From Bradyrhizobium sp. C9 (GTDB lineage Bacteria; Pseudomonadota; Alphaproteobacteria; Rhizobiales; Xanthobacteraceae), in NCBI RefSeq assembly GCF_002532045.1, contig NZ_NWTG01000010.1:62001-126000 (forward strand): DNA of 64,000 bases, read 5' to 3'. How positions within the stretch are numbered: position 1 is the first letter of the stretch; each line of letters opens with the position of its first letter. This document shows, one piece after another, positions 17,782 through 26,627 of this stretch. The notes below the pieces were generated by a model, which was not told the DNA's origin, made no database searches, and saw only the letters and a list, made by a program, of their open reading frames with translations. Both the position numbers and the translations under genes were made by a program.

Positions 17782-18267
17782 ATGACGATCAATGTTGGCG
17801 ACAAGCTGCCGGAAGCCAAGTTTCGCGTAATGACCGCCGAGGGTCCGCAGGTCAAAACCACCGACGACATTTTCAAAGGCAAGAAGGTCGCCCTGTTCGC
17901 GGTGCCCGGCGCCTACACTGGCACCTGCCACAAGATGCATCTGCCGAGCATCTTCCTCAACGCCTATGCCTTGAAGAACAAGGGCGTCGACACCATCGCG
18001 ATCGTCTCGGTCAACGACGCCTTCGTGATGAACGCCTGGAAGCGCGACACCGACCAGCGCGACGAAGCCGTTTTCCTGGCCGACGGCAATGCCGACTTCA
18101 CCAAGGCGATCGGCATGGAGCTCGACGCTTCCGGCAACGGTCTCGGCATCCGCTCCCACCGCTACTCGATGCTGGTCGAAGACGGCGTGGTGAAGAAGCT
18201 CAACAAGGAGCCGGCTCCGGGCAAGGTCGAAGTCTCCGGCGGCGACACCCTGCTCGGGCAGCTCTGA
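17782..18267 (+). CDS. Peroxiredoxin, PRX5 type, single Cys
   Basis: A 161-residue thioredoxin-fold peroxidase. The peroxidatic Cys49 lies in PGAYTGTCH, the PRX5 signature (PGAFTPTCS in the classic form). There is no other cysteine in the protein, so reduction must come from an external thiol such as glutathione or glutaredoxin rather than an internal resolving Cys. It would reduce H2O2 and alkyl hydroperoxides in the cytosol. ATG at 17782 has GAGGGAGA upstream. It is monocistronic and faces rnhA across a palindromic repeat. Confidence 0.93.
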   Translation: MTINVGDKLPEAKFRVMTAEGPQVKTTDDIFKGKKVALFAVPGAYTGTCHKMHLPSIFLNAYALKNKGVDTIAIVSVNDAFVMNAWKRDTDQRDEAVFLADGNADFTKAIGMELDASGNGLGIRSHRYSMLVEDGVVKKLNKEPAPGKVEVSGGDTLLGQL

Positions 18268-18286
18268 GCTGACGCCGCGCGCACAC

Positions 18287-18392
18287 TGTCGTTGCCCGGC
18301 TTGGCCGGGCGACCCAGTACGCCGCGGCCTCACGTTTCAATTACGAACGCCTCTGGAATACTGGATCGCCCGCCTTCGCGGGCGATGACGGT
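18287..18392. repeat. Composite palindromic repeat between convergent genes
   Basis: Two hairpins flank an AT-richer centre: the first pairs TTGCCCGGC with GCCGGGCGA, the second pairs ATCGCCCGC with GCGGGCGAT. The combination 'GGGCGACCCAGTACGCCG ... CTGGAATACTGGATCGCC' is a repeat type I associate with Bradyrhizobium and Rhodopseudomonas chromosomes. It lies between the peroxiredoxin gene and rnhA and probably doubles as a bidirectional terminator. Confidence 0.75.
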
Positions 18393-18444
18393 TTTGGGTA
18401 TGGCGATAGCCGGGCTCGCTGACGCGCCGCCGGCGCTCGCCGCC

Positions 18445-18897
18445 CTACCCCTTCAACCGCGCCATCGCCACGCCCTCGCGCGCCAGCTCGTCGGCGCGTT
18501 CGTTCTCGGCGTGGCCGGCATGGCCCTTGATCCAGTGCCAGCGCACCTCGTGCGGCTTCAGCGCGGCGTCGAGGCGCTGCCACAGCTCGACATTCTTGAC
18601 CGGTTTCTTGTCGGCGGTACGCCAGCCATTGCGCTTCCAGCCGTGAATCCATCCGGTGATGCCCTGGCGGACATACTGGCTGTCGGTGGTGAGGTCGACC
18701 ACGCACGGCTTCTTCAGGGCTTCCAGCGCCGAGATTGCCGCCATCAGTTCCATGCGGTTATTGGTGGTGTGCGCCTCGCCGCCCTTCAATTCCTTCTCGA
18801 CGTCGCCGAATCTGAGGATCGCGCCCCAGCCGCCCGGTCCGGGATTTCCGGAGCAGGCACCATCGGTGAAGACAATCACATGCGGCTTGTCGCTCAC
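18445..18897 (-). CDS. rnhA: Ribonuclease HI
   Basis: A 150-residue RNase H that degrades the RNA strand of RNA-DNA hybrids. The acidic metal site is visible as D12 (FTDGACSGNPGPGGWG), E50 (NNRMELMA), D72 (TDSQYV) and the C-terminal D in ENERADELA, plus the catalytic His of the KGHAGH loop. GTG at 18897 was chosen because AGGA lies eight bases before it, and it overlaps the stop of thrB by four bases (GTGA); an ATG three codons upstream has its ribosome site too close. It is the last gene of the ispH-thrB-rnhA cluster. Confidence 0.95.
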   Translation of the reverse strand: MSDKPHVIVFTDGACSGNPGPGGWGAILRFGDVEKELKGGEAHTTNNRMELMAAISALEALKKPCVVDLTTDSQYVRQGITGWIHGWKRNGWRTADKKPVKNVELWQRLDAALKPHEVRWHWIKGHAGHAENERADELAREGVAMARLKG

Positions 18898-19874
18898 GCC
18901 ACGCATCCTGCCGGCGTGATGCCGTAGTCGCTGAGGCTCGCGACGTTCTGATGGAAGCGCAGCTTGCGGACGTATTCCAGCGGATCCTTCGGCTGCACCA
19001 GCGCACCCTCGGGCACGTTGAGGAAATCGACCAGGCGCGTCAGCAGGAAACGCAGCGCGGCGCCGCGCGCGAGCAGCGGCAGCGCGGCCTGTTCCGCCGC
19101 CGACAATTGCCGCTCGCGGCCATAGGCATTGAGCAGCGCGCGCGCCTTGGTGACGTTGAAGGAATGATCCGGCTCGAAGCACCAGGCGTTGAGGCAGATC
19201 GCGACGTCGTAGGCCAGGATGTCGTTGCAGGCGAACGGAAAGTCGATCAGGCCCGAGACCTTGTCGCTGAGGAAGAAGACGTTGTCGGGAAACAGATCGG
19301 CATGGATCACGCCGACCGGCAGATCCGCCGGCCATGCGGCTTCGAGATGATCGAGCTCGCGCGCGATGAAGTCGTGCAGACCCGGCTGCACGCTGTCGGC
19401 CCGCGCGGCGGCAAGATTGAACAGCGGCCGCCAGCCGGAGACCGAAAGCGGATTGTTGCGGACCAGCGGAAAGTCGCGGCCGGCCAGATGCATCCTGGCC
19501 AGCGCCTCGCCGACGCCGGAGCAATGCGCCACGTTCGGCCGCCGCGGCCACATGCCTTCGAGGAAGTTGATGATCGCCGCGGGCCGGCCGGCGAGGCGGC
19601 TGTAGACCTCCCCCTTGCGGTTGCGCGCCGGCTGCGGGCACGACACCCCGCGCTCGGCGAGATGCGCCATCAGCGACAGGAAATACGGCAGGTCGTCCTC
19701 CGCCACGCGCTTCTCATAAAGCGTGAGGATGTAGGCGCCCTCGCTGGTGTGCAGCAGGAAGTTCGAATTCTCGACGCCCTCGGCGATGCCCTTGTAGGAG
19801 AGCAATTCGCCGATGTCGTAGCTCTTGAGGAATTCCGCGAGGTCTTCGGCGGCAACGTCGGTGTAGACCGCCAT
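18894..19874 (-). CDS. thrB: Homoserine kinase (ThrB, aminoglycoside-phosphotransferase fold)
   Basis: A 326-residue kinase of the type II ThrB family, which has the protein-kinase-like fold and not the GHMP fold of E. coli ThrB. N-terminal MAVYTDVAAEDL, the nucleotide loop GIAEGVENSNFLL, catalytic loop GVIHADLFPDNVFF and metal-binding GLIDFPFACND all fit. It phosphorylates homoserine for threonine synthesis in the cytosol. It starts five bases after the ispH stop and overlaps rnhA, so the three genes are one operon, an arrangement common in Rhizobiales. Confidence 0.95.
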   Translation of the reverse strand: MAVYTDVAAEDLAEFLKSYDIGELLSYKGIAEGVENSNFLLHTSEGAYILTLYEKRVAEDDLPYFLSLMAHLAERGVSCPQPARNRKGEVYSRLAGRPAAIINFLEGMWPRRPNVAHCSGVGEALARMHLAGRDFPLVRNNPLSVSGWRPLFNLAAARADSVQPGLHDFIARELDHLEAAWPADLPVGVIHADLFPDNVFFLSDKVSGLIDFPFACNDILAYDVAICLNAWCFEPDHSFNVTKARALLNAYGRERQLSAAEQAALPLLARGAALRFLLTRLVDFLNVPEGALVQPKDPLEYVRKLRFHQNVASLSDYGITPAGCVA

Positions 19875-19879
19875 ATGGT

Positions 19880-20854
19880 CTATTCCGCGGCGGCAGCGTC
19901 GGGCCGCAGCGAACGCGGCAGCGGGAAGAACTCGTTCTCTTCCGCGGCCGAGACCGTCTCCACGTGAAGCTCGAAGCGCTCGGCGAAGGCGCCCATGATC
20001 TCCTCGACGATCACTTCCGGCGCCGAGGCGCCTGCGGTGATGCCGAGGCTCTTGATGCCTTCAAACCTGCTCCAGTCGATGTCGCTGGCACGTTGGGCAA
20101 GAATCGCAATGGGGCAGCCCTCGCGCTCGGCGACCTCGCGCAGGCGCTGCGAGTTCGACGAGTTCGGCGCACCGACCACGATCAGGGCATCGACCACCGG
20201 CGCCACCTTCTTGACCGCGAGCTGGCGATTGGTCGTGGCGTAGCAGATGTCTTCCTTGTGCGGACCGTTGACGTTCGGGAAGCGCTCCTTGAGCAGCGCC
20301 ACGATCTCCGCGGTGTCGTCGATCGACAGCGTGGTCTGGGTCACGAAGGCGAGGTTGTCGGGATCCTTCGGGACGAAGGTTTTGGCATCCTCTGCGGTCT
20401 CGATGAGGGTCACGGCGCCCTCTGGCAGCTGACCCAGGGTGCCGACCACCTCGGGGTGATGGGAGTGCCCGATCAGCAGGATCTCGCGGCCGCGCTTGAA
20501 ATGGATGGCCGCCTCGCGGTGGACCTTGGTCACCAGCGGGCAGGTCGCGTCCAGCGAGAAGAAATTGCGGGATTTGGCCTCGGCCGGAACCGACTTGGGA
20601 ACGCCATGGGCCGAAAACACCACCGGCGCATTGGTATCGTCGGGGATTTCGGCCAGTTCCTCGACGAAAATGGCGCCTTTGGTCTTCAGGCTGTCGACCA
20701 CATACTTGTTATGGACGATTTCGTGCCGGACGTAGACCGGGGCACCATAAATGGTGAGCGCGCGCTCGACCGTATCGATGGCGCGGACCACCCCGGCGCA
20801 AAAGCCGCGGGGGGAACAAAGCACGATTCTAAGATCGGGTTTTTTCGCTGACAT
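19880..20854 (-). CDS. ispH: 4-hydroxy-3-methylbut-2-enyl diphosphate reductase
   Basis: A 324-residue IspH/LytB that makes IPP and DMAPP in the last step of the MEP isoprenoid pathway. The three Fe-S ligands are the Cys in SPRGFCAGV, the Cys in DATCPLVTKVH and the Cys in EDICYATTNRQ. HGVPK and the GxxNSSNS segment for diphosphate binding are intact. ATG 20854 (MSAKKPDLR) with GAGA upstream is preferred to an in-frame TTG six codons earlier. First gene of the ispH-thrB-rnhA operon and divergent from trcR. About 230 bases separate the two starts and must hold both promoters. Confidence 0.95.
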   Translation of the reverse strand: MSAKKPDLRIVLCSPRGFCAGVVRAIDTVERALTIYGAPVYVRHEIVHNKYVVDSLKTKGAIFVEELAEIPDDTNAPVVFSAHGVPKSVPAEAKSRNFFSLDATCPLVTKVHREAAIHFKRGREILLIGHSHHPEVVGTLGQLPEGAVTLIETAEDAKTFVPKDPDNLAFVTQTTLSIDDTAEIVALLKERFPNVNGPHKEDICYATTNRQLAVKKVAPVVDALIVVGAPNSSNSQRLREVAEREGCPIAILAQRASDIDWSRFEGIKSLGITAGASAPEVIVEEIMGAFAERFELHVETVSAAEENEFFPLPRSLRPDAAAAE

Positions 20855-21083
20855 CAGGCTGTCTCGGGGCAATCTCGGGACCGAATCACCCCTCGCCGGC
20901 GGGCGGGGAACGGCCAGTTAGGATAAGGACTTGGGACTGCTTTCGGGCGCTGTCAAGGCGATTTTGCTGGCCCATTGCGCCATTCCCCCCAGAGGGCTTA
21001 TATAGGCCCTATAATTCCCGTCATCGCCGATGACTACCAGCTTCGCCTCTACAGAGGTGGGCGAAGCACAAAGGAGATTTGCC

Positions 21084-21779
21084 ATGAGCAACGCACCGCT
21101 GATGCCGAAGGCGACTGCCGTGTGGTTGGTCGATAATACCGCCCTGACGTTCGATCAGGTGGCCGATTTCACCAAAATGCACCCCCTGGAGGTACGCGCC
21201 ATCGCCGACGGCGACGCCGCCCAGGGCATCAAGGGCATGGACCCGATTTCGAACGGCCAGCTCACCCGCGAGGAGATCGAGCGCGGCGAGCGGGACCAGA
21301 ACTACCGCCTCAGGCTCCAGGAGAGCAAGGTGGTGCTGCCGACCGCCGCCAAGAAGAAGGGCCCGCGCTATACCCCGGTGTCGCGCCGCCACGAGCGGCC
21401 GAGCGCGATCCTCTGGCTGGTGCGCAACCACCCCGAGCTGAAGGACGCCCAGATCATGCGTCTGGTCGGCACCACCAAGACCACGATCGCGAGCGTGCGC
21501 GACCGCACCCACTGGAACGCCTCGACCCTGACCCCGATGGACCCGGTGACGCTCGGCCTGTGCTCGCAGATCGAGCTCGATTTCGAGGTGCAGCGCGCCG
21601 CCAAGGAGAAGCCGACCACGACCGTCTACGGCGGCGCCACGCTGCTGCCGGCCTCCGAGACCACGCGCAAGGACGAGCTCGACGATCAGCCGATCGAGCG
21701 GCACGACGATCTCAACGTCGATGCCGTGTTCGCCAAGCTGAAGACGATCGGCGGCAAGAAGGCCGACGACGACGAATAA
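21084..21779 (+). CDS. trcR: Cell cycle transcriptional regulator TrcR (DUF1013)
   Basis: A 231-residue protein of the DUF1013 family, called TrcR in alphaproteobacteria. Sequence marks are PKATAVWLVDNTALTFDQVADF near the N-terminus, HERPSAILWLVRNHPELKDAQI and the helix-turn-helix-like MRLVGTTKTTIASVRDR region. The family is restricted to and highly conserved among alphaproteobacteria. An AAGGAG ribosome site lies seven bases before ATG 21084, so the longer in-frame extension is not used. A strong terminator follows. Confidence 0.92.
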   Translation: MSNAPLMPKATAVWLVDNTALTFDQVADFTKMHPLEVRAIADGDAAQGIKGMDPISNGQLTREEIERGERDQNYRLRLQESKVVLPTAAKKKGPRYTPVSRRHERPSAILWLVRNHPELKDAQIMRLVGTTKTTIASVRDRTHWNASTLTPMDPVTLGLCSQIELDFEVQRAAKEKPTTTVYGGATLLPASETTRKDELDDQPIERHDDLNVDAVFAKLKTIGGKKADDDE

Positions 21780-21811
21780 AGCGCCGGCTCCGTTTATCGA
21801 AGACGCAATAC

Positions 21812-21844
21812 AAAACGCGGCGGGCAACCCGCCGCGTTTTTGTT
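21812..21844. terminator. Bidirectional Rho-independent terminator
   Basis: A stem AAACGCGGCGGG / CCCGCCGCGTTT with a CAA loop, followed by T-runs in the plus direction and preceded by A residues, so it can also serve the convergent acyltransferase gene. It lies 33 bases after the trcR stop. Confidence 0.9.
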
Positions 21845-21897
21845 TGCGGCACGCGCAGCCTTGGTCCCGCGAGCGGCGCGCCGGGGACCGCTTTGGC

Positions 21898-23013
21898 CTA
21901 CCCGAACGAGAAACGCCGGTGGGCGAAGTCGAGCAGCGGACGTTCGAAATAGCGATAGCTCAGGGCGCACAGGGCGAACGTCAGCGCGAGCGCGGCGAAG
22001 GTCAGCGAGATGCCGGCGAGGCTCCCGACCGTCCTCGGTTGATGCAGCACGGCGAACAGCAGGTACAGGATGACGTGGTGGGTGAGATACGCCGCGTAGG
22101 ACGTCCTGGCGAAGAAGGTCGCGACCGAACTGCGCAGGATTGCGAGTTTTGGCGAGCCGCGATTTTCCAGTACGACGAACAGCAGGGAACCAAAGAAGAT
22201 CTCGACCTGCGTGTGCGAGAACGCCACCGACCAGCGCTTCCATCCGAACAGCCACAGCAGCGGAAGCGAAATGCTCGACCATTTGAGGATGGCGGCGACG
22301 CGTCTGGAGACCTCGGCATCCGGCTTGCGATAGAGGCGCCACCAGGCGATCAGCGCCCCGATCGCCAGCGAATCGATCCTGAATTGCGGCAGCACGTACC
22401 AGCCATAGGCGTCCGGCAGCGCGCTATCGATCAGGCGTCCGATCGGGCAGATCAGGATCGGCACGAGCAGGATCGCGAACAGCCGCTCGGACGGGATGTT
22501 CCGGACCAGCAACGGAAACAGCAGATAGAACTGCTCTTCGATCGCGAGCGACCAGGTTACGGCCAGAAAGTAAGCGCCATCGGTCTGCGCCTTGGCCATG
22601 CCGAAGTTCTGCAAGCCGAACAGATACAGCCAGCCGGGCACGCCCCTGGTGTCGAACAGATCGGGGCTTAGCGAAAAATACCAGCCGATCAGAGCGCAAG
22701 CGCACATCAGGTAGTAGAGCGGCCAGATGCGAAACGCGCGCCTGCCGTAGAAGGCCGAGTAATATCGTTCGGCCGCGCGGTGGCGCAGCAAAATATCCGT
22801 GATGAGATAGCCGGACAGGATGAAGAACAGGTCGACGCCGAAGCGGCCGACATGCAGCAACCTCCACGGCCAGCCCTGCGGACCGTCCGGCGCGCCGAAA
22901 TAGTGCCAGATGACGACGATCAGCAGTGCGATCGCGCGCAGCCCGTCGAGCTCACCGATCCTGTCACGCTGCAACGCGAGCTCGCCTTCCACAAGCACAG
23001 GACCTGGTCTCAT
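21898..23013 (-). CDS. Acyltransferase family 3 membrane protein
   Basis: A 371-residue polytopic protein of the acyltransferase-3 (OafA/NodX-like) family. It begins with a cytosolic ELDGLRAIALLIVVIWHYFG segment, whose Arg and His are conserved, then the VDLFFILSGYLIT motif, RIWPLYYL, and about ten hydrophobic helices, ending in YRYFERPLLDF. Such proteins acetylate or succinylate surface polysaccharides, cyclic glucans or lipids. The target is not evident here. It is convergent with trcR across the shared terminator. ATG at 23013. Confidence 0.92.
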   Translation of the reverse strand: MRPGPVLVEGELALQRDRIGELDGLRAIALLIVVIWHYFGAPDGPQGWPWRLLHVGRFGVDLFFILSGYLITDILLRHRAAERYYSAFYGRRAFRIWPLYYLMCACALIGWYFSLSPDLFDTRGVPGWLYLFGLQNFGMAKAQTDGAYFLAVTWSLAIEEQFYLLFPLLVRNIPSERLFAILLVPILICPIGRLIDSALPDAYGWYVLPQFRIDSLAIGALIAWWRLYRKPDAEVSRRVAAILKWSSISLPLLWLFGWKRWSVAFSHTQVEIFFGSLLFVVLENRGSPKLAILRSSVATFFARTSYAAYLTHHVILYLLFAVLHQPRTVGSLAGISLTFAALALTFALCALSYRYFERPLLDFAHRRFSFG

Positions 23014-23056
23014 TCAAACGGCCGAGCCGATAGCTCAAGGGAATTCGGCGGGGCGA

Positions 23057-23329
23057 CTAATGCACGTCGGGATGGTTCATCATGTATTCGCCGAGATCGC
23101 GCTGCCGACGATCGGAGCGGACTTCAGCATTCTGGCGCTGGACGTCGCGGTCCTTGCGGCAGGCGACATATTCCGCTGAACCGACTGCGACCTTGCCGCC
23201 GGCCTGGCAGTACTGGTCGTCGTCGCCCATGCTCTCCGCGATCGGCGATCGGCCGCGCTCGAGGCAGCCTGCCAGGAGCGGCAAAGCGAGCAGCAATGCG
23301 AGGGGCGCGCGTGCGGAAATGGATCGCAT
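23057..23329 (-). CDS. Small lipoprotein
   Basis: A 90-residue protein starting MRSISARAPLALLLALPLLAG with a lipobox LLAGC, so the mature lipoprotein would begin at Cys22. The mature part is charged, contains a Cys pair and a C-terminal Arg/Gln-rich helix ending YMMNHPDVH. No domain is recognised. The frame is open 25 codons further upstream but the lipoprotein signal fixes the start at 23329. It follows the acyltransferase start by 43 bases in the same direction. Confidence 0.7.
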   Translation of the reverse strand: MRSISARAPLALLLALPLLAGCLERGRSPIAESMGDDDQYCQAGGKVAVGSAEYVACRKDRDVQRQNAEVRSDRRQRDLGEYMMNHPDVH

Positions 23330-23470
23330 CCGGTGGGTCCGTATCTCGTGGCATGTGACAGGGAAGGCCGGGATGACCCGGCAATCCATCAAAATCAAGG
23401 CCATTTTGCTTCCGAATGCGCAGGTCTTGTTCCGCGCGTGGCGACCTCAGGCGCGGGAAGTGCCAGCGCT

Positions 23471-23608
23471 CCCTCGCCCCGCCCTTGCGGGGATCGGGTT
23501 GGGGTGAGGGCCGCCTCCACAAAATGAACGCAGCGAGTGTGCTGAAACTCCCCCTCACCCGGATCGCATTGCCATGCGATCCGGCCTCTCCCCGCAGGCG
23601 GGGCGAGG
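23471..23608. repeat. Long imperfect palindrome in intergenic region
   Basis: The left part carries CTCGCCCCGCC and GGGTTGGGGTGAGGG; the right part carries CCCCTCACCCGGATCGC, GCGATCCGGCC and GCGGGGCGAGG, which pair with the left in inverse order. A second short palindrome, GGATCGCATTGCCATGCGATCC, sits inside. It fills the spacer between prpE and the lipoprotein gene. The CCCTCACCC / GGGTGAGGG arms are a repeat type seen in many rhizobia. Confidence 0.7.
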
Positions 23609-23617
23609 CGACTAGAG

Positions 23618-25528
23618 CTACGCCTTGCCCTTCAACGCTTCGCCGATTTCGTCGAGCACCTTCGGATCCTCGATGGTCGCCGGCATGGTCCAGGACTCGC
23701 CGTCGGCGATCTTCTTGATGGTGCCGCGCAGGATCTTGCCTGAGCGAGTCTTCGGCAGCCGCCCGACCGTGATCGCGAGCTTGAACGCTGCGACCGGTCC
23801 GAGTTTGTCGCGCACCAGCGCCACGACTTCCTTCTCGACCTGATCCGGCGCCTTGGTGACGCCGGCCTTCAGCACCAGGAAGCCGCAGGGCACCTCGCCC
23901 TTGATCGCATCCTTGACGCCGAGCACGGCGCATTCGGCGACGTCGGGATGCGAGGCGAGGATCTCCTCCATGCCGCCGGTGGAGAGCCGGTGGCCGGCGA
24001 CATTGATGATGTCGTCGGTGCGGCCCATCACCCAGACATAGCCGTCCGCATCCTTGTAGCCGGCGTCCGAGGTCTTGTAGTAGCCGGGAAATTCCGAGAG
24101 ATAGGCGTCCCTGAAGCGATCATCCTGCTGCCATAGCGTCGGCAGACAGGCCGGCGGCATCGGCAGCTTGATCACGATCGAGCCCATGGTGCCCGCGGGC
24201 ACCGGCTTTGCCGCCTCGTCGACGATGTCGACCTGATAACCCGGCATCGGCACCGTCGGCGAACCGTGCTTGACCGGCAGCATGCCGAGCCCGATCGGAT
24301 TGCCGGCGATGCACCAGCCGGTCTCAGTCTGCCACCAGTGGTCGATGACCGGCACCTTGAGCTGCTGCTCGGCCCACTCCACCGTCGGTGGATCGGCGCG
24401 CTCTCCGGCAAGGAACAGCGTGCGGAAGCGCGAGAGATCGTAGCTTTTCAGCAGCTTGCCTTCGGGGTCTTCCTTCTTGATCGCGCGAAACGCGGTCGGC
24501 GCGGTGAAGAAGGCGACCGCCTTGTGCTCCGAGATCACGCGCCAGAATGCGCCGGCATCCGGCGTGCCGACCGGCTTGCCCTCATACATGATCGTGGTCG
24601 CGCCGTGGATCAGTGGGCCATAGACGATGTAGGAGTGGCCGACCACCCAGCCGATGTCGGAGCCGCACCACCAGATCTCACCGGGCTTCACGCCGTAGAG
24701 ATTTTCCATCGACCATTTCAGCGCGACGAGATGGCCGCCATTGTCGCGCACGACGCCCTTCGGGATTCCGGTCGTGCCCGAGGTGTAGAGGATGTAGAGC
24801 GGATCGGTCGCGGCAACCGGCACACAGGGCGCGGCCTTGCCGGCATCGAGCGCGGCATGGCGCAACGTTGCCCAGTCATGGTCGCGGCCCGCGCTGAGCT
24901 CGCACGCCTGCTGCGGCCGCTGCAGGATGATGCAGGTGTCGGGCTTGGCGCCGGCGAGGCGGATCGCTTCGTCGAGCAGCGGCTTGTATTGCACGATGCG
25001 GCCGGGCTCGATGCCACAGCTCGCCGAGAAGATCAGCTTGGGCTTGGCGTCGTCGATGCGGGTCGCGAGCTCCTTGGCTGCGAAGCCGCCGAACACCACG
25101 CTATGCACCGCGCCGATCCGCGCGCAGGCCAGCATTGCGACGACGGCTTCCGGCACCATCGGCATGTAGAGGATGACGCGATCACCCTTGGCCACGCCGA
25201 AATCCTGCATGACCGCGGCAAGCGCCTGCACCTCCTTCAGGAGCTCGGAATAGGTGAACTTGGTGATCGAATTGGTGAGCGGGGAATCGTGGATCAGCGC
25301 GACCTGGTCGGCGCGGCCGCCGGCGACATGGCGATCCAGCGCGTTGTAGCAGGTGTTGACCACGGCCCCGGCGAACCAGCGTCCGTACGCGCCGATCGAT
25401 GGATCGAAGATTTTCTTCGCCGGCTCGATCCAGTCAATCTCACGCGCCGCGTCCGCCCAAAAGCCCTCGGGATCTCGAAGCGAACGGGCATACACCTCAT
25501 GATACCGGCTCTTTTGCTGGACGTTCAT
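23618..25528 (-). CDS. prpE: Propionyl-CoA synthetase
   Basis: A 636-residue acyl-CoA synthetase of the acetyl/propionyl-CoA branch. Landmarks are SRYHEVYARSLRDPEGFW, the P-loop YILYTSGTTGIPKG, the WWCGSDIGWVVGHSYIVY motif with IDHWWQTETGW, the hinge SDAGYKDADGYVWVMGRTDD, and the acetylatable Lys in LPKTRSGKILRGT. It converts propionate, and to a lesser degree acetate, to the CoA ester. No methylcitrate-cycle or methylmalonyl-CoA genes are nearby. Monocistronic; its promoter lies in the 123-base spacer shared with the TPR gene. Confidence 0.93.
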   Translation of the reverse strand: MNVQQKSRYHEVYARSLRDPEGFWADAAREIDWIEPAKKIFDPSIGAYGRWFAGAVVNTCYNALDRHVAGGRADQVALIHDSPLTNSITKFTYSELLKEVQALAAVMQDFGVAKGDRVILYMPMVPEAVVAMLACARIGAVHSVVFGGFAAKELATRIDDAKPKLIFSASCGIEPGRIVQYKPLLDEAIRLAGAKPDTCIILQRPQQACELSAGRDHDWATLRHAALDAGKAAPCVPVAATDPLYILYTSGTTGIPKGVVRDNGGHLVALKWSMENLYGVKPGEIWWCGSDIGWVVGHSYIVYGPLIHGATTIMYEGKPVGTPDAGAFWRVISEHKAVAFFTAPTAFRAIKKEDPEGKLLKSYDLSRFRTLFLAGERADPPTVEWAEQQLKVPVIDHWWQTETGWCIAGNPIGLGMLPVKHGSPTVPMPGYQVDIVDEAAKPVPAGTMGSIVIKLPMPPACLPTLWQQDDRFRDAYLSEFPGYYKTSDAGYKDADGYVWVMGRTDDIINVAGHRLSTGGMEEILASHPDVAECAVLGVKDAIKGEVPCGFLVLKAGVTKAPDQVEKEVVALVRDKLGPVAAFKLAITVGRLPKTRSGKILRGTIKKIADGESWTMPATIEDPKVLDEIGEALKGKA

Positions 25529-25651
25529 TGCGCTTCTCCCTCGCCTCCATCGCCGCGGTCAGCATGACGAATATGGATGGTTGGCTCTCTTTGACGGTCA
25601 TTGTCATGGGCCCGACCGATAATTCAAGCCGTAAACTAACCGACGTTAGCA

Positions 25652-26425
25652 CTAGTAGCCGTCGGCACCGTTGATCTGCCGCAACCGCTCGCGCATCGCC
25701 TTTTGCAGGTCATAGCCAGGCTTGCCAAATTCCGCGTTGCGGCGCGCGATGAACTGATCCTGCGCACGCTGCAACTCGCGCCCCTGGCGCGGGTCCTGCG
25801 CCTCGCGCACCGTGCGGAACGTCGATGCGCCGATCTCGCGATCGAGATCGGCAAGTTCGGGATTGGCACAGATCGCCTTCTCCACCGGCCGCCGCGCCTT
25901 GCGGCAATCGAAGCTCGGCTTGCCGGCGACCGCCATCATGGCGCCGATCCGCTCCAGTTCCAGCGACAGCGATTTGTAGTTGGCCCTGGCGACGGCGTGA
26001 TCGGGGTTGAGCTTGACGGCGGCGCCGAAATCCATGATCGCCTTCGGCCGGTCGCCCTTGCGGCGCCACAGCTCGCCGCGCGCATTGTGGGCGTCGGCAA
26101 GCGATGGATCGAGCCTAAGGACGGTGTCGTAGTCTGCGATCGCGCGGTCGATCATCTGCTTGCGGTCATAAGCGCTCGCGCGCGCCAGGAGCGCCTTGAC
26201 GCGGTCCGGCTTGGCCACCTTCTCATTGTCGATCAGCGCGCCGCAGGCCTCGATGGTCTTGTCATCATCCGCCGCAGCGGCAGCAGCGATGCAGGGTCCG
26301 GCATCGGCCTGAACATCCTTGCCTGGCTCGCTGCCGGCCGCGCGCGCGACGCCTGATGTCAACGCGCCCGACAGGGAAACGCACAACAGCGCCAGAGCCA
26401 GATTGCGGACCAGATTGAAAGCCAT
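25652..26425 (-). CDS. Exported TPR protein with LprI-like C-terminus
   Basis: A 257-residue protein starting MAFNLVRNLALALL with a signal peptide ending about residue 30. Residues about 60-150 form TPR helices (LLARASAYDRKQMIDRAIADYDTVLRLDPSLADAHNARGELWRRKGD). The C-terminal about 75 residues carry the FDCRKARRPVEKAICANPELADLDREI pattern of the lysozyme-inhibitor LprI (DUF1311) family with two conserved Cys. A periplasmic role, perhaps in lysozyme resistance or scaffolding, is inferred. The ATG at 26425 is preferred; the frame stays open for 35 more codons without similarity. Confidence 0.82.
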   Translation of the reverse strand: MAFNLVRNLALALLCVSLSGALTSGVARAAGSEPGKDVQADAGPCIAAAAAADDDKTIEACGALIDNEKVAKPDRVKALLARASAYDRKQMIDRAIADYDTVLRLDPSLADAHNARGELWRRKGDRPKAIMDFGAAVKLNPDHAVARANYKSLSLELERIGAMMAVAGKPSFDCRKARRPVEKAICANPELADLDREIGASTFRTVREAQDPRQGRELQRAQDQFIARRNAEFGKPGYDLQKAMRERLRQINGADGY

Positions 26426-26566
26426 ATCAGCAGAGCTACGTCGCATTCCGATTGCCGACAAGACGTCGTTCTCCCGCACCTGGCCGCCGACCTCTGATGA
26501 CCGGCGGCGCCATTTGCCGCAAAACCACACGCTGGATTATACGTCAATTGCGACGATCGGCTGCAC

Positions 26567-26614
26567 TTGGAGCCACGCTTGAAGCCGTACTTGAAGCCGT
26601 ACTTGAAGCCGTAC
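26567..26614 (+). repeat. 12-bp tandem repeat, four units
   Basis: Three exact units TTGAAGCCGTAC at 26579-26614 are preceded by one degenerate unit TTGGAGCCACGC. The array ends 13 bases before the TTG start of the antiporter gene, so it covers its ribosome-binding and possibly promoter region. Copy-number change by slippage would alter this region in 12-base steps. Confidence 0.9.
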
Positions 26615-26627
26615 CTGGGGGTTCGCC

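Noticed and set aside
18906..19641. Open frame joining RNase HI to an upstream extension
   Set aside because: It is a shifted frame of thrB; RNase HI similarity starts at the GTG at 18897.
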